A stretch of 64,000 nucleotides of DNA. Origin: Gemmatimonadota bacterium (GTDB lineage: Bacteria; Gemmatimonadota; Gemmatimonadetes; Longimicrobiales; Gaopeijiaceae). Each line of letters begins with the position of its first letter. Within the stretch, counting starts at the first letter, position 1. The stretch lies in contig JACZXQ010000006.1 of the NCBI GenBank assembly GCA_022571515.1, positions 89,334 to 153,333 on the forward strand, given 5' to 3'. Below, one piece after another: positions 19,601 to 27,858 of this stretch. The notes beneath the pieces were generated by a model that saw nothing but the letters and a program-made list of their open reading frames with translations, made no database searches and was not told where the DNA came from. The translations under genes and the position numbers were made by a program.

Positions 19601-20689
19601 CGCCGCTGCCGCGGTCACGACCGCGACCCGGCCCAACGTCACGTTGCCGAGACCGGGGAGCAGGAAGTAACCGGTCGAGAACAACTCCCCGAGGAAGGGC
19701 ACCAGGCCGAACGGTAGCGTCGTCGCCAGCACCACCAGCGCGATCGAGCCCGCGATCTTGTCGCGCCGGCGACCCGCGGTCCCCGCCGCCAGAATCAGCC
19801 AAGCGAACAGCGACAGACCACCCACGAATTGCGCCCAGAACGCGCGCACGGCGGCCAGCCGGTCCGATCGCGTGGGTTCGACCACCGCCGCGTTGAGGAG
19901 CACACGCTGCTGCCACACATACTCGAGCACACCACGTTCCCGGGGCCGATCGGCCCGCAGGAGCCTGACGCGCTCTCCAGTTCGGTCTTCGAACCATGAG
20001 GCGAAGCTCGCCACCTCAGGCTCCGGATGGCCCGGCAGGTTCACACTGAGCACAGCGGCTACCATGGCGGTGCCGCCGGCGGCGATCGGCTGCGTGAAGT
20101 AGAGATACGAGAAAAGAGGACGGCCCTGATAGAGGTAGGGCGCCTGGCCTAGTTTGACGCTCTCGGGAACCAACCCACGATGACTACCTGCCCACGATTC
20201 GAGTCGTCCCTCGAGGTCGTAAATGGCAGCAGCCGCCATGCCTGAACGCTTGATCGCCGCTTGCAGAGCCGCCCCATCCCTCGTATCCGTCCCACGGTCC
20301 GCCATGCGAGCGAGCTCAGTGGCTGCGTCCTCGCCCGTCTGGAGCAGTTCGTCGAGCCCAGCGATCAGCTCCGACTCGGCCCGTGCCAGCCGGTCCTGCC
20401 AGTATACGGTCCAGTCGCGGTTGATCTGACGGAACTCACGGTGGCCCGCGACACCGCCGATGATGCCGGCAACGCACATGAGGGCGGCAAGGCTGCGAAA
20501 TCCCGGCCGCCAGCCTAGGCTGATCAGGGTGCCGAGCGCACCGACCGACGCGGCCATCAGCCAGGCCCAAGAGGGTGAACGGGCCCAAAGCGCGAGCGCG
20601 CACACGGCCGCCCACAGGCCCAGGCGTCCCCAGCGCCGGGCCGTCAACAACCTGGAAGGAGCACGTGGAGTCGATGGAGACTCGGTCAT
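16625..20689 (-). CDS. Large NtrY-like membrane sensor histidine kinase
   Basis: 1354 residues. The N-terminus has a transmembrane hairpin, then a periplasmic sensor segment with a coiled stretch, a block of seven or more membrane helices (about residues 340-560), a second extracytoplasmic region, and a further transmembrane segment before HAMP (RTLARPIQTLQIASEAV). A PAS-type domain (AATGVVALDADCRVILINA) follows, then HisKA with the phospho-His in ARQVAHEVKNPLTPIKLSV, and HATPase with NLLENARAAI, DDGTGIPED and STGTGLGLAIVERL. HEVKNPLTPI is characteristic of NtrY. ATG 20689 lies 15 bases inside the divergent creatininase gene, so the two 5' ends overlap head to head. A response-regulator partner is not adjacent; the regulator at 1-956 is a candidate. 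Confidence 0.9.
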   Translation of the reverse strand: MTESPSTPRAPSRLLTARRWGRLGLWAAVCALALWARSPSWAWLMAASVGALGTLISLGWRPGFRSLAALMCVAGIIGGVAGHREFRQINRDWTVYWQDRLARAESELIAGLDELLQTGEDAATELARMADRGTDTRDGAALQAAIKRSGMAAAAIYDLEGRLESWAGSHRGLVPESVKLGQAPYLYQGRPLFSYLYFTQPIAAGGTAMVAAVLSVNLPGHPEPEVASFASWFEDRTGERVRLLRADRPRERGVLEYVWQQRVLLNAAVVEPTRSDRLAAVRAFWAQFVGGLSLFAWLILAAGTAGRRRDKIAGSIALVVLATTLPFGLVPFLGELFSTGYFLLPGLGNVTLGRVAVVTAAAALLLANPTPNRRAVGLVATVGLVLVGYPAATALMQGGPSAQFLAGTIPLWLSYQATLALILALIAVLAFRLGVSPREESTPTLALAATIGLVAAVAFLAAARVWFSVSLPWWAVAFWSLPAATAALALSRLRGWKQALGAWGLAGLLGSSAALVTAWSGRVEARMVSAEEQLRHLETQEDPYLNFLLYRLVDIVEALDAADVEPVELLYESWVDSGLADHGGGVWLTLWSSGGIPGDELRIGTVGERPAVADDFLFRAADGEGPFVERLNTWDANYLVQVPLRDGRILTAVVPLPRDLRGPSPFGPLFGRLGFAGRDPLTLVPLLEGDLLPEPGLIWRRSATGWEARLALTYPDGVFDAHYALELASRLVLVARATLLTLLDVLMVLALWALGQWALLGRRPSFQDWRAPWASFRARVTLSLIGFFVLSTAILGTLAVRTLSRATERTAAALAERVAADAASFYYDADRNMSLLADRVGADLLEYRAGELRGGSVDELVQLGLHEGWIPMEIHRRLESREVLVATQRKSIGRWEYLMAYRRLPDGDVVATLVPLQAGATALREREVGEIVGFVVVLGGIVSLALAFLVGRTLARPIQTLQIASEAVGSGNLTVQLPSDRPDEFGSVFNAFNRMVLRLRRARRALERTTRRTQAIMEEAATGVVALDADCRVILINAMAQRLLGGRVEVGEPLPASGESLKELTLWVRRCFEEESRKGTTEVQFGDRRIRVRSRPVSQEGPAGVVLSLEDITDELRTERILAWGEMARQVAHEVKNPLTPIKLSVQHIRRAWRDKKEDFDPILNRNVEAILKEIDHLSSIASAFSRFGAPQETGGVPLEPVDVREVAEEVLALYQSGEEKDAVRFTCTIGADTPMVQARASELKEVLINLLENARAAIEDGGSVVVESDWGASEVEIRVKDDGTGIPEDVLARVFEPHFSTRSTGTGLGLAIVERLVKSWGGSVAAESARGEGTVVRVLALRWEEEQALASDP

Positions 20690-21435
20690 TGGCCTTGCAT
20701 CACATGGCCTCCGCAGAAATCGCGGAAATCTTGCAGCGTGATCCCCGGTTGCTCGTGCCCGTGGGTGCACTCGACCAACATGGTCCCCACCTCCCTCTCG
20801 GCGCCAATACCGTGATCGCGCAACGGGTTGCCGACGACCTTTCGCGCCGTCTCTCCATTCTCGTAGCACCAGCCCTTCCCTACGGGATCGTCCACCCGGA
20901 CGGCGGGGCCTATGCCGGCACGGCCGGTCTTCGACGAAAGACCTTCCACCGGGCGGTCAACGAGTTGTTGGCAAGCTGGGACGATCACGGCGTCACCGAG
21001 TTGGTCGTCATCACTGCGCAGCGTCACGAGCCTCATCTGGAGGCCCTCCTCACGGCGCTTACGCCGCAGGCCTCCACCACGGTCGTCGACCTGATGACGC
21101 TCGACGTTGCCGATCTTCTCGAGGGCGACCCACGAGAGGAGCGCGGAGGCGAACTGGAGACGTCGCTGATGCTCTACCTCGCCGCGGATCTCGTCAGAAC
21201 CGACCGAATCGTGGACTTTCATCCTCCGCAAGAGTCGTTGAGAAGATACCTCCAGGGCAAGGTCGCCACACCCCTCCCCGAGTTCCGGGGCTCCGTTGGG
21301 TACGCGAGCCGTGCCAGCGCCGAAAAAGGCAAGAGGGTGTACGAGCGCTACCTCCAGATCCTGACGAATTCGTTCAGAAATCCACAGATCGACGAAGATT
21401 TCGACCCCCTGCTCCCTGAATCGGCGGGTTCTTGA
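20674..21435 (+). CDS. Creatininase-family protein with altered metal-site residues
   Basis: About 253 residues of creatininase/MftE fold. The family signature appears as VPVGALDQHGPHLPLGANTV. In active members the first part reads EQHG and the last part contains TD; both carboxylate ligands differ here (DQHG and AN). The usual HGGN motif is replaced by TAQRHEPH. GGELETSLMLYL matches the conserved GE-ETS segment. Activity as an amidohydrolase is therefore uncertain. Start choice: ATG 20674 has AAGGAG 12 bases upstream; GTG 20665 and ATG 20704 are alternatives. Its 5' end overlaps that of the kinase gene on the other strand, which would couple their transcription. Confidence 0.82.
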   Translation: METRSLALHHMASAEIAEILQRDPRLLVPVGALDQHGPHLPLGANTVIAQRVADDLSRRLSILVAPALPYGIVHPDGGAYAGTAGLRRKTFHRAVNELLASWDDHGVTELVVITAQRHEPHLEALLTALTPQASTTVVDLMTLDVADLLEGDPREERGGELETSLMLYLAADLVRTDRIVDFHPPQESLRRYLQGKVATPLPEFRGSVGYASRASAEKGKRVYERYLQILTNSFRNPQIDEDFDPLLPESAGS

Positions 21436-21554
21436 GAAGGATGCCAAACGGCATGTGTCTTGCACCTTACGCCAGGCAAGAGCCGTTCCGGGCTGTTACG
21501 GGCTATTACGGGGCCTGAAGCAATGCATCGACGCGTACTCGCAGACGGGAGTAC

Positions 21555-22250
21555 ATGATTCTGAAACGCTTGCTGACAATCGCCGTGGCGACCGCCTTGC
21601 CGCTGGTCGGAGCGCGGTCGGTTGAGGGACAGAACGTCACCCTCGACGAAGGCGCTTTCGTTATCGACGTAGAGGGCCGCCAGGTCGCCACGGAGACCTT
21701 TAAAATCCGCCGGAGTGGCCAGGGAGAGGCCGCCGTTGTAATCGCCCAAGCCACTCTCTTGTTCACAGGAGGGGATATCGAGAGCATGACCACCCTCCTC
21801 CAGGCTCGAGGGCGGGACCTGAAGCTCACCGGGTATCAGGTGCGAGTGTCCACCGGCGAGGTCACCAGTCTCCGCGATAATGGACAGCGGCTCGAGGCGG
21901 TAACCACGTCCAGCGCTGGGCAGCGGGAGCGAGAATACCGGGGAGGGGCCCAGGCCGTCGTTCTCGAGGAGCTCTTCGCCCATCACTATTACTTTCTCGG
22001 CCAAAGGGCCCGACAGGAGCCGACCTCAGTCTCCGTCATCGTGCCCCGCGCCGGCAGTCAGGCACGGGCACGGCTCGTCCAGGGGAACGTGGAGACTGTC
22101 CAGGTGGCTGGAACCCGAGTGTCCGCCCAGCGTCTCACGCTCGACGTACGTGGGCTCAAGCACGACATCTGGGTCGACCAACAAAACCGGGTTCTGCGCG
22201 TAGAGATTACGGCCAACGCTTACGTTGCGGTGCGGAGAGAGCTTCCTTAG
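21555..22250 (+). CDS. Secreted protein of unknown function
   Basis: 231 residues with a clear signal peptide (MILKRLLTIAVATALPLVGA, cleavage near VEGQ). The mature part looks like a beta-rich, lipocalin- or DUF3108-like fold with repeated short strands (EGAFVIDVEGRQVATETFKI, GLKHDIWVDQQNRVLRVEI). I cannot name the family. It lies alone between the creatininase gene (119-base gap) and the efflux operon (246-base gap, in which I see no gene). It probably resides in the periplasm or at the inner face of the outer membrane. Confidence 0.75.
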   Translation: MILKRLLTIAVATALPLVGARSVEGQNVTLDEGAFVIDVEGRQVATETFKIRRSGQGEAAVVIAQATLLFTGGDIESMTTLLQARGRDLKLTGYQVRVSTGEVTSLRDNGQRLEAVTTSSAGQREREYRGGAQAVVLEELFAHHYYFLGQRARQEPTSVSVIVPRAGSQARARLVQGNVETVQVAGTRVSAQRLTLDVRGLKHDIWVDQQNRVLRVEITANAYVAVRRELP

Positions 22251-22496
22251 AGGCCGCCAGGCCCGCTGCCGACGTCCCATCGAACCCGCCCCCGGAGCGT
22301 AACCACGCATTACTTTGAGTGTACTCTTGAAGGAACGAATGACCTGCACCGTAGCCCAGGTAACACATAGCTACGGCGGATCGGCGACAGTCGTGTCTCG
22401 GAGGAGTGAAACCGGAGTTCCCGGGGAAGCGTAGGGTCGGACAGTCGCCGTTGACCGCCGGATCGACCACCAGAACATAAAACTCGGAGGCCACTC

Positions 22497-24023
22497 TTGC
22501 CCGCGTCATTGCCAGGGGTCCGCCGCTGGTTCATCGGGACCCTGACCGTCTACCTGCTTGCGCCTGGGCTGTCAGCCCAGGACGTCGTCGACATCAGCCT
22601 CTCACTCGAAGAGGCGATCGCCATTGCCCGCCAGAACAATCCGGCGTTCCAGGCCACCCGTAACGACGAGGTGACCGCCGACTGGGACGTGAAGAGCGCA
22701 TACGGCGCGCTCCTACCCTCGGCGACCTCGAGTGCTGCCGTCAGGTGGCAGGGGCCCGGTGAGCAGCAGTTCGGAAGCATCACTGCCCAGGACCTCGGAT
22801 TCGCGAACCAACCCTCGTTCTGGTTTTCGTCCTACAGCATCGGGTTGAACTACAGCCTGTCCGGGTCGACGCTGCTCGCGCCTGGCCAGGCCAAGGCTCG
22901 TCGGCGCGCCACGCGGGCACAGGTCGCCAACGCCAGCGCGATCCTCGTCTTTCAGGTGACGCAGCAATACATCGCCGTCCTCAGGCAAGCCGAGCAGGTC
23001 AAGGTGTCGGAGCAGCAGCTCGAGCGCACCGCGTTCAACCTGCGTCTGGCTCAGGCCCAATACGAGGTCGGGACCGCGAGCGCCGTGGAAGTAGCGCAGG
23101 CGGAGGTCGGTGCCGGTCGAGCCGAGGTCACGGTTCTGTTGGATCAGAATCAGCACGAAACGGCTCGAATCAGGCTACTCCAGCTGATGGGAGTGGATCT
23201 CGACCAGCCCGTGGTGCTCACCACTCCGTTCCGGCTCACCGAGCCGCTGTGGAGCCGGGACGAGCTTTATGAAATGGGCCTGGATGGCAACCCGAACCTG
23301 CATGCCCTGCGCGAGAACCATCGTGCGTCCGAGTTCGGCGTAAAGATCGCGAAAAGCGCTTATCTCCCGTCGCTCTCCCTGACCACCTCATTCAGCGGCT
23401 TCAGCCAGCAGGCCACGTCAACTGGGTTTCGGGTTTCAAGCGCCGAGGCACGATCGATCTCTGCGATCAACAACTGCCTGTTCCAGAACGATCTGTTCTC
23501 GCGGCTTGCGGATCCACTGCCCGCCACTGATTGCTCCCAACTGACGTTCTCTGATGCCGATGCCCAGGCGATTCGCGATGCCAACGACGTCTTCCCGTTC
23601 AACTTCACCAGGAACCCTCCCTCGGCTTCGCTTTCGATTTCGCTGCCGCTATTCCAAGGGCTCAGCCGGCAACGGCAGGTCGAGGCCGCTCAGGTGCAGC
23701 GTGAGGACCTACGCCACAACCTCAGGGAGCAGGAACTCGCGCTACGCGCCGATATCGCGACAGGCCTCGCCACGCTGCGCACGGCCTACCGCAGCGCCCT
23801 CCTCGAGGAGCGAAACCAGGCGACGGCTGATGAACAACTGCGTCTCGCCCGGGAGCGTTTCACGGTCGGGCTGGCCGACTTCGTCGAACTGCTCGACGCG
23901 GAGAGCGTCAAGGCTGAGGCAGACCGAGCCAGCATCGCCGCGATCTTCGCGTACCACGATGCGTTGGCGAGCCTGGAGTCCGCCGTAGGACAATCACTCC
24001 GCGGCAATGATGCCGCGAATTAA
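22497..24023 (+). CDS. TolC-family outer-membrane efflux protein
   Basis: 508 residues. Signal peptide (WFIGTLTVYLLAPGLSAQ), then two outer-membrane-efflux-protein repeats with long coiled-coil helices (LEEAIAIARQNNPAFQATR at the N-terminus; LRLARERFTVGLADFVELLD near the C-terminus). It forms the trimeric exit duct of tripartite pumps or secretion systems. The start is TTG 22497, supported by GGAGG six bases upstream and by signal-peptide geometry. It is first gene of an operon with a MacA-like adaptor (15-base gap) and two MacB-like permeases. An insert around residues 310-360 containing paired Cys (INNCLFQND, ATDCSQL) is longer than usual. Confidence 0.94.
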   Translation: MPASLPGVRRWFIGTLTVYLLAPGLSAQDVVDISLSLEEAIAIARQNNPAFQATRNDEVTADWDVKSAYGALLPSATSSAAVRWQGPGEQQFGSITAQDLGFANQPSFWFSSYSIGLNYSLSGSTLLAPGQAKARRRATRAQVANASAILVFQVTQQYIAVLRQAEQVKVSEQQLERTAFNLRLAQAQYEVGTASAVEVAQAEVGAGRAEVTVLLDQNQHETARIRLLQLMGVDLDQPVVLTTPFRLTEPLWSRDELYEMGLDGNPNLHALRENHRASEFGVKIAKSAYLPSLSLTTSFSGFSQQATSTGFRVSSAEARSISAINNCLFQNDLFSRLADPLPATDCSQLTFSDADAQAIRDANDVFPFNFTRNPPSASLSISLPLFQGLSRQRQVEAAQVQREDLRHNLREQELALRADIATGLATLRTAYRSALLEERNQATADEQLRLARERFTVGLADFVELLDAESVKAEADRASIAAIFAYHDALASLESAVGQSLRGNDAAN

Positions 24024-24038
24024 GGAATAGAATCCCAC

Positions 24039-25325
24039 ATGAGCCGCAATCGTAAAATCCTGGTCGGTGTGATCGTGGTTGCCGTTCTCGGTACCGCCGC
24101 TTCGCTCAGCGTCTCTCAGAGGGGCGCGCGCGGAGTAGATGTTCGTTTCGGCACCGTGGTCCGGAGAGATCTGGTCGAGACCGTCACCGCGAGTGGAAAC
24201 ATCCGTGCGGGACGCGTGGTGGACATCAGCTCGGATGTGTCGGCACGCGTGGCCGAACTATTCATCCAGGAAGGCGACGATGTCGTAGCCGGGCAGATCC
24301 TGCTGCGCCTCGATCCCACGCGTTTCGACGCCCAGGTGTCCCGCGCCCGTGCGTCCCTCAACCAGGCCCGGTCCAACACGGGGCAGCAAGAAGCCAACAA
24401 GGTGCGTGTGGAGCGTGAGTTCCAACGGCTGAGCGCTCTCTTCCAGCGAGACTCCCTGCTTGTGAAGCGCCAGTTGTTGGAAGATGCCCAGACCAACCTC
24501 GATGTGGCGGGGCATCAACTCGACGGCGCCACCTTCGGAGTCGCCCAGGCGGAGGCCGAGCTGGACGAAGCCGAAGAGCAGTTGTCGAAGACGATCTTCG
24601 TGGCACCTATCTCCGGCAAGGTTACCCGCCTCAATATCGAAGAGGGGGAGACGGTCATCGTCGGAACGATGAACAACCCCGGCAGCCTCGTTCTCACGAT
24701 CAGCGAGTTGGCGACGGTCGAGGCGGTGGTGCAGGTGGACGAGACGGACATCCCGTACGTGTCGCTGGGAGATTCCGCAGTGCTGGAGTTGGACGCGTTC
24801 CCCAACCAGCTCTTCGCGGGTGTCGTCACGGAGATCGGCAACAGCGCGATCCGGCCCCCCGCATCGACGGCAGCCTCCGGACAGACGGCGGCGATCGACT
24901 TCGAGGTGGTCATCGTGATGGGGAACCCGCCCGGTGGCGTACGCCCAGACCTGTCCACCACCGCTGACATCATTACCTCCATGAGCAAAGACGCGTTGGC
25001 GATCCCCATCATCTCGCTCACGGTGAGGCAGTCCGATGACGAGGATGCGCCGGCGCCGGACCCCAACGCCGTGCAGCGGGAGGCGGGCCCGGCGAGCAGG
25101 CGCCCGGAAGACCGCGACGTCGAAGGCGTGCTTATCGTACGCGACGGCGTGGTCACGTTCACCCCGGTCGAGGTCGGGATCACCGGGCAGGAATATTTCG
25201 AGATCGTCTCGGGCGTACAGGAGGGTGACACGCTTGTCGCCGGCCCGTACCAGCGTATTCGCGAGCTCAAGACCGGGGATGCGGTGCGCGATCGAAGTTC
25301 CCGGGGCTCGAATGACGGGAATTGA
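24039..25325 (+). CDS. MacA/HlyD-type periplasmic adaptor protein
   Basis: 428 residues. An N-terminal membrane anchor (KILVGVIVVAVLGTAASLSV) is followed by a lipoyl half-motif (VETVTASGNIRAGRVVDIS), a helical hairpin (about residues 90-180), the second lipoyl half (FVAPISGKVTRLNIEEGETV) and beta-barrel plus membrane-proximal domains. This is the membrane-fusion subunit that links inner-membrane ABC permeases to TolC. A low-complexity insert near residues 335-365 (SDDEDAPAPDPNAVQREAGP) is unusual. It lies between tolC and the two FtsX/MacB-type permease genes, so it most likely serves a MacAB-like exporter. Confidence 0.93.
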   Translation: MSRNRKILVGVIVVAVLGTAASLSVSQRGARGVDVRFGTVVRRDLVETVTASGNIRAGRVVDISSDVSARVAELFIQEGDDVVAGQILLRLDPTRFDAQVSRARASLNQARSNTGQQEANKVRVEREFQRLSALFQRDSLLVKRQLLEDAQTNLDVAGHQLDGATFGVAQAEAELDEAEEQLSKTIFVAPISGKVTRLNIEEGETVIVGTMNNPGSLVLTISELATVEAVVQVDETDIPYVSLGDSAVLELDAFPNQLFAGVVTEIGNSAIRPPASTAASGQTAAIDFEVVIVMGNPPGGVRPDLSTTADIITSMSKDALAIPIISLTVRQSDDEDAPAPDPNAVQREAGPASRRPEDRDVEGVLIVRDGVVTFTPVEVGITGQEYFEIVSGVQEGDTLVAGPYQRIRELKTGDAVRDRSSRGSNDGN

Positions 25326-25361
25326 CGTTGGCTAGCACACGGATCGACGACGGGGTCGCCC

Positions 25362-26600
25362 ATGCGGTTCGCTGAGGGGGTACGGCTGGCGCTCCACCAA
25401 CTCCGCACCCAGAAGCTCAAGACGTTTTTCAGCCTGCTGGGCGTCATAGTCGGTGTCATGTTCCTCATCGTCGTCGTGAGCATAGTCGAGGGCATCGACC
25501 GGTACATACGTGAGGATCTCGCCTCCGTGATGTGGGGCGTCAACACCGTCACCATCCAACGCTTCCCCGACGGCCCGGACACCAGCGGCCAGAGCGCGCG
25601 CGCCCGGCGGAGGCGCCCTCGCCTCGAGTACGACGACTGGAAAGCCCTCCAGAAATTGGTGACCACGCCCTCGCTGGTCGGCGCCGAGAGCGGCACGGGT
25701 GGTGCGGTCGTAGCAGACAACGGACGCCGCATCGAGCAGGTTCGCATCATGGGAGTAAGTCCTGAGATGCTTACGATTCGGGACTGGAACGTCGAGCAAG
25801 GCCGCCCGTTCTCGGATCAGGAAGCGAGCCGGGGCACTGCCGTCGTCATCATTGGCAAGGACCCGGCCGAGATGCTCTTTCCCGGCGCCGCTGCCGTTGG
25901 CAGAAGTGTGAGAATCAGAGGGTTCCAGTACCGGGTCATCGGCGTGTTGGAGGAACAGGGCAGCATCTTCGGGCAATCCCTGGACAACCTCGTGATCGCG
26001 CCGGCACAATCGGCCATTCAAGCCGTGACCGCTCCGCACGGGGTGGTCGAGCGGATCATCATCCAGACCCTGGACCCCGCCGACCTGCGCCAGGCCCAAC
26101 TCGAAGCTGAAGAGATCATGCGCATCCGCCGGCGCCTGAGGCCGGGTGAGCCAAACAACTTCGCCGTCGAGACGGCCGAGGACACCTTGAGCTTCTGGGA
26201 CCGTATCTCCAAGGTTCTGTTCCTGGCGTTGCCGGGCCTGGTGGCGATCTCTCTGGTGGTCGGGGGCATCGTCATCATGAACATCATGCTGGTATCCGTG
26301 ATGGAGCGGACTCGAGAGATCGGTGTGCGCAAGGCACTGGGCGCCCGGCGCCGGGACATCCTCACGCAGGTGCTGATCGAGAGTACGACGCTCTCGGGCT
26401 TCGGCGCAGTCTTTGGCGTGGGCATCGGGATCGGGCTGACGTACCTCGTGCGAGCCGTGTCGCCGCTCCCCGCGGCGGTCGCTCCCAAGTGGGTGGCTCT
26501 CGGTGTCATCCTGGGGCTGGTCGTGGGAGTCATCTCGGGTGTGTACCCTGCTTTGCGGGCCTCGAAGCTGAACCCCGTCGACGCGCTGAGGCACGAATAG
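25362..26600 (+). CDS. MacB-like ABC transporter permease (no ATPase domain), copy 1
   Basis: 412 residues. First transmembrane helix at about 20-42 (KLKTFFSLLGVIVGVMFLIV), a large MacB-type periplasmic domain (about 45-275), then three helices at the C-terminus, with MNIMLVSVMERTREIGVRKA and ALGARRRDILTQVLIE diagnostic of the FtsX/MacB family. Unlike E. coli MacB, no nucleotide-binding domain is fused. It ends one base before the start of a second, homologous permease gene; the two probably form a heterodimer driven by an ATPase encoded elsewhere. Confidence 0.93.
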   Translation: MRFAEGVRLALHQLRTQKLKTFFSLLGVIVGVMFLIVVVSIVEGIDRYIREDLASVMWGVNTVTIQRFPDGPDTSGQSARARRRRPRLEYDDWKALQKLVTTPSLVGAESGTGGAVVADNGRRIEQVRIMGVSPEMLTIRDWNVEQGRPFSDQEASRGTAVVIIGKDPAEMLFPGAAAVGRSVRIRGFQYRVIGVLEEQGSIFGQSLDNLVIAPAQSAIQAVTAPHGVVERIIIQTLDPADLRQAQLEAEEIMRIRRRLRPGEPNNFAVETAEDTLSFWDRISKVLFLALPGLVAISLVVGGIVIMNIMLVSVMERTREIGVRKALGARRRDILTQVLIESTTLSGFGAVFGVGIGIGLTYLVRAVSPLPAAVAPKWVALGVILGLVVGVISGVYPALRASKLNPVDALRHE

Positions 26601-26601
26601 C

Positions 26602-27858
26602 TTGAGCCGACTTCACACGCTGGAGGAAGGGGTTGCCATCGCAGTGGACTCGATCCGCGCGAACAAAATCCGGTCGGGCCTCACGATTCTCGGGGTGGCC
26701 ATCGGTGTGGGTGTCGTGGTGACCATGGCCGCGCTGATCACGGGGATACGCTCCTCGATCGTCGAGGGGTTCGAGTCCGCCGGCCCGGACAACTTCTCGG
26801 TGGTGCGATTCGACTTCACAGGCATTCAGTTCAGTAGCTCCCGCCCACCTTGGTGGAACAAGCCTGTTGTGGAGCCGGAGGAAGCGGAGCGGCTGGCCGA
26901 CCTCCCTGGCGTGGAGGCGTCCCTCTACAACTTCGGGTTCTCGACGACCATGATCGCCGGGGAACGCAGGGTATCCGGAATCCAATCCCAGGCCTATTCG
27001 GCGGGCTGGATCCATTACGCGCAGGGGCATTTCAGCGCCGGGCGTGATTACACGCCTCAAGAGGTGCGCCAGGCCAAGCCCGTCGTCGTGATCTCGACCG
27101 ACCTGGCGGAAACGCTCTTCGGTGACCTCGACCCGATTGGGCGAAAGGTCCGAGTCAGCGCGGGCCGCAGAGGGGTCAACGAAGCCTTCCGCATAATCGG
27201 CGTGTTCAAGGCGGACGAGAACATTTTTTCGGCGGCCATCAAGGACTTCGCCGTCTTCCCTTACACAACGGCCATGAAGCGCATCAAGGCGTCGAACTGG
27301 CAGGCCGGCATCTGGATCGTCCCGGAAGAGGGAGCGCGACAGGCGGACGTGATCGATAACGTCGTCGGTGCCATGCGCGGCATGAGGGGCCTTCGGCCGC
27401 AAGAAGAGGACGACTTCGCAATCCTGCGCTCGGACCAGCTGCTGGACACGTTCAACCAGATCACTGCGGTGTTCTTTCTGGTCATGCTGGCCCTCTCGTC
27501 CGTAGGCCTGCTTGTGGGCGGCATCGGCGTCGTGGGCATCATGATGATCTCCGTCACGGAGCGGACCAGGGAGATCGGCATTCGCAAGGCAGTGGGCGCC
27601 ACGCGGCAGGAGATCCTGTGGCAGTTCCTCGTCGAGGCGGCCGTGCTGACCTTGCTGGGCGGGGCCAGCGGCATGGCTCTCGGCGCGGGGCTCGCAGAGT
27701 TGGTAGCCTCCATGACCCCCATTCCTGCCTCCATTCCGCTGTGGGCCGTAGCGACGGCGTTGGCCATGGCCGTGCTCACAGGAATGCTCTTCGGGCTGGT
27801 GCCGGCGTATCGGGCGTCGCGTATGAACCCGGTGACCGCCCTGGGCCACGAGCTATGA
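26602..27858 (+). CDS. MacB-like ABC transporter permease (no ATPase domain), copy 2
   Basis: 418 residues, paralogous to the preceding gene and with the same layout: first helix at about 22-45 (SGLTILGVAIGVGVVVTMA), a MacB periplasmic domain, then three helices with MMISVTERTREIGIRKAVGA. The start is TTG 26602 directly after the upstream stop codon, so translation is coupled. The stop overlaps the bshB1 start (ATGA). No ABC ATPase gene flanks the four-gene cluster, which is unusual; LolD-type ATPases elsewhere in the genome are the likely motors. The exported substrate is unknown. Confidence 0.93.
   Translation: MSRLHTLEEGVAIAVDSIRANKIRSGLTILGVAIGVGVVVTMAALITGIRSSIVEGFESAGPDNFSVVRFDFTGIQFSSSRPPWWNKPVVEPEEAERLADLPGVEASLYNFGFSTTMIAGERRVSGIQSQAYSAGWIHYAQGHFSAGRDYTPQEVRQAKPVVVISTDLAETLFGDLDPIGRKVRVSAGRRGVNEAFRIIGVFKADENIFSAAIKDFAVFPYTTAMKRIKASNWQAGIWIVPEEGARQADVIDNVVGAMRGMRGLRPQEEDDFAILRSDQLLDTFNQITAVFFLVMLALSSVGLLVGGIGVVGIMMISVTERTREIGIRKAVGATRQEILWQFLVEAAVLTLLGGASGMALGAGLAELVASMTPIPASIPLWAVATALAMAVLTGMLFGLVPAYRASRMNPVTALGHEL

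Noticed and set aside
22251..22496. Intergenic region before the TolC gene
   Set aside because: 246 bases, no open frame with a start and ribosome-binding site, no clear promoter boxes.
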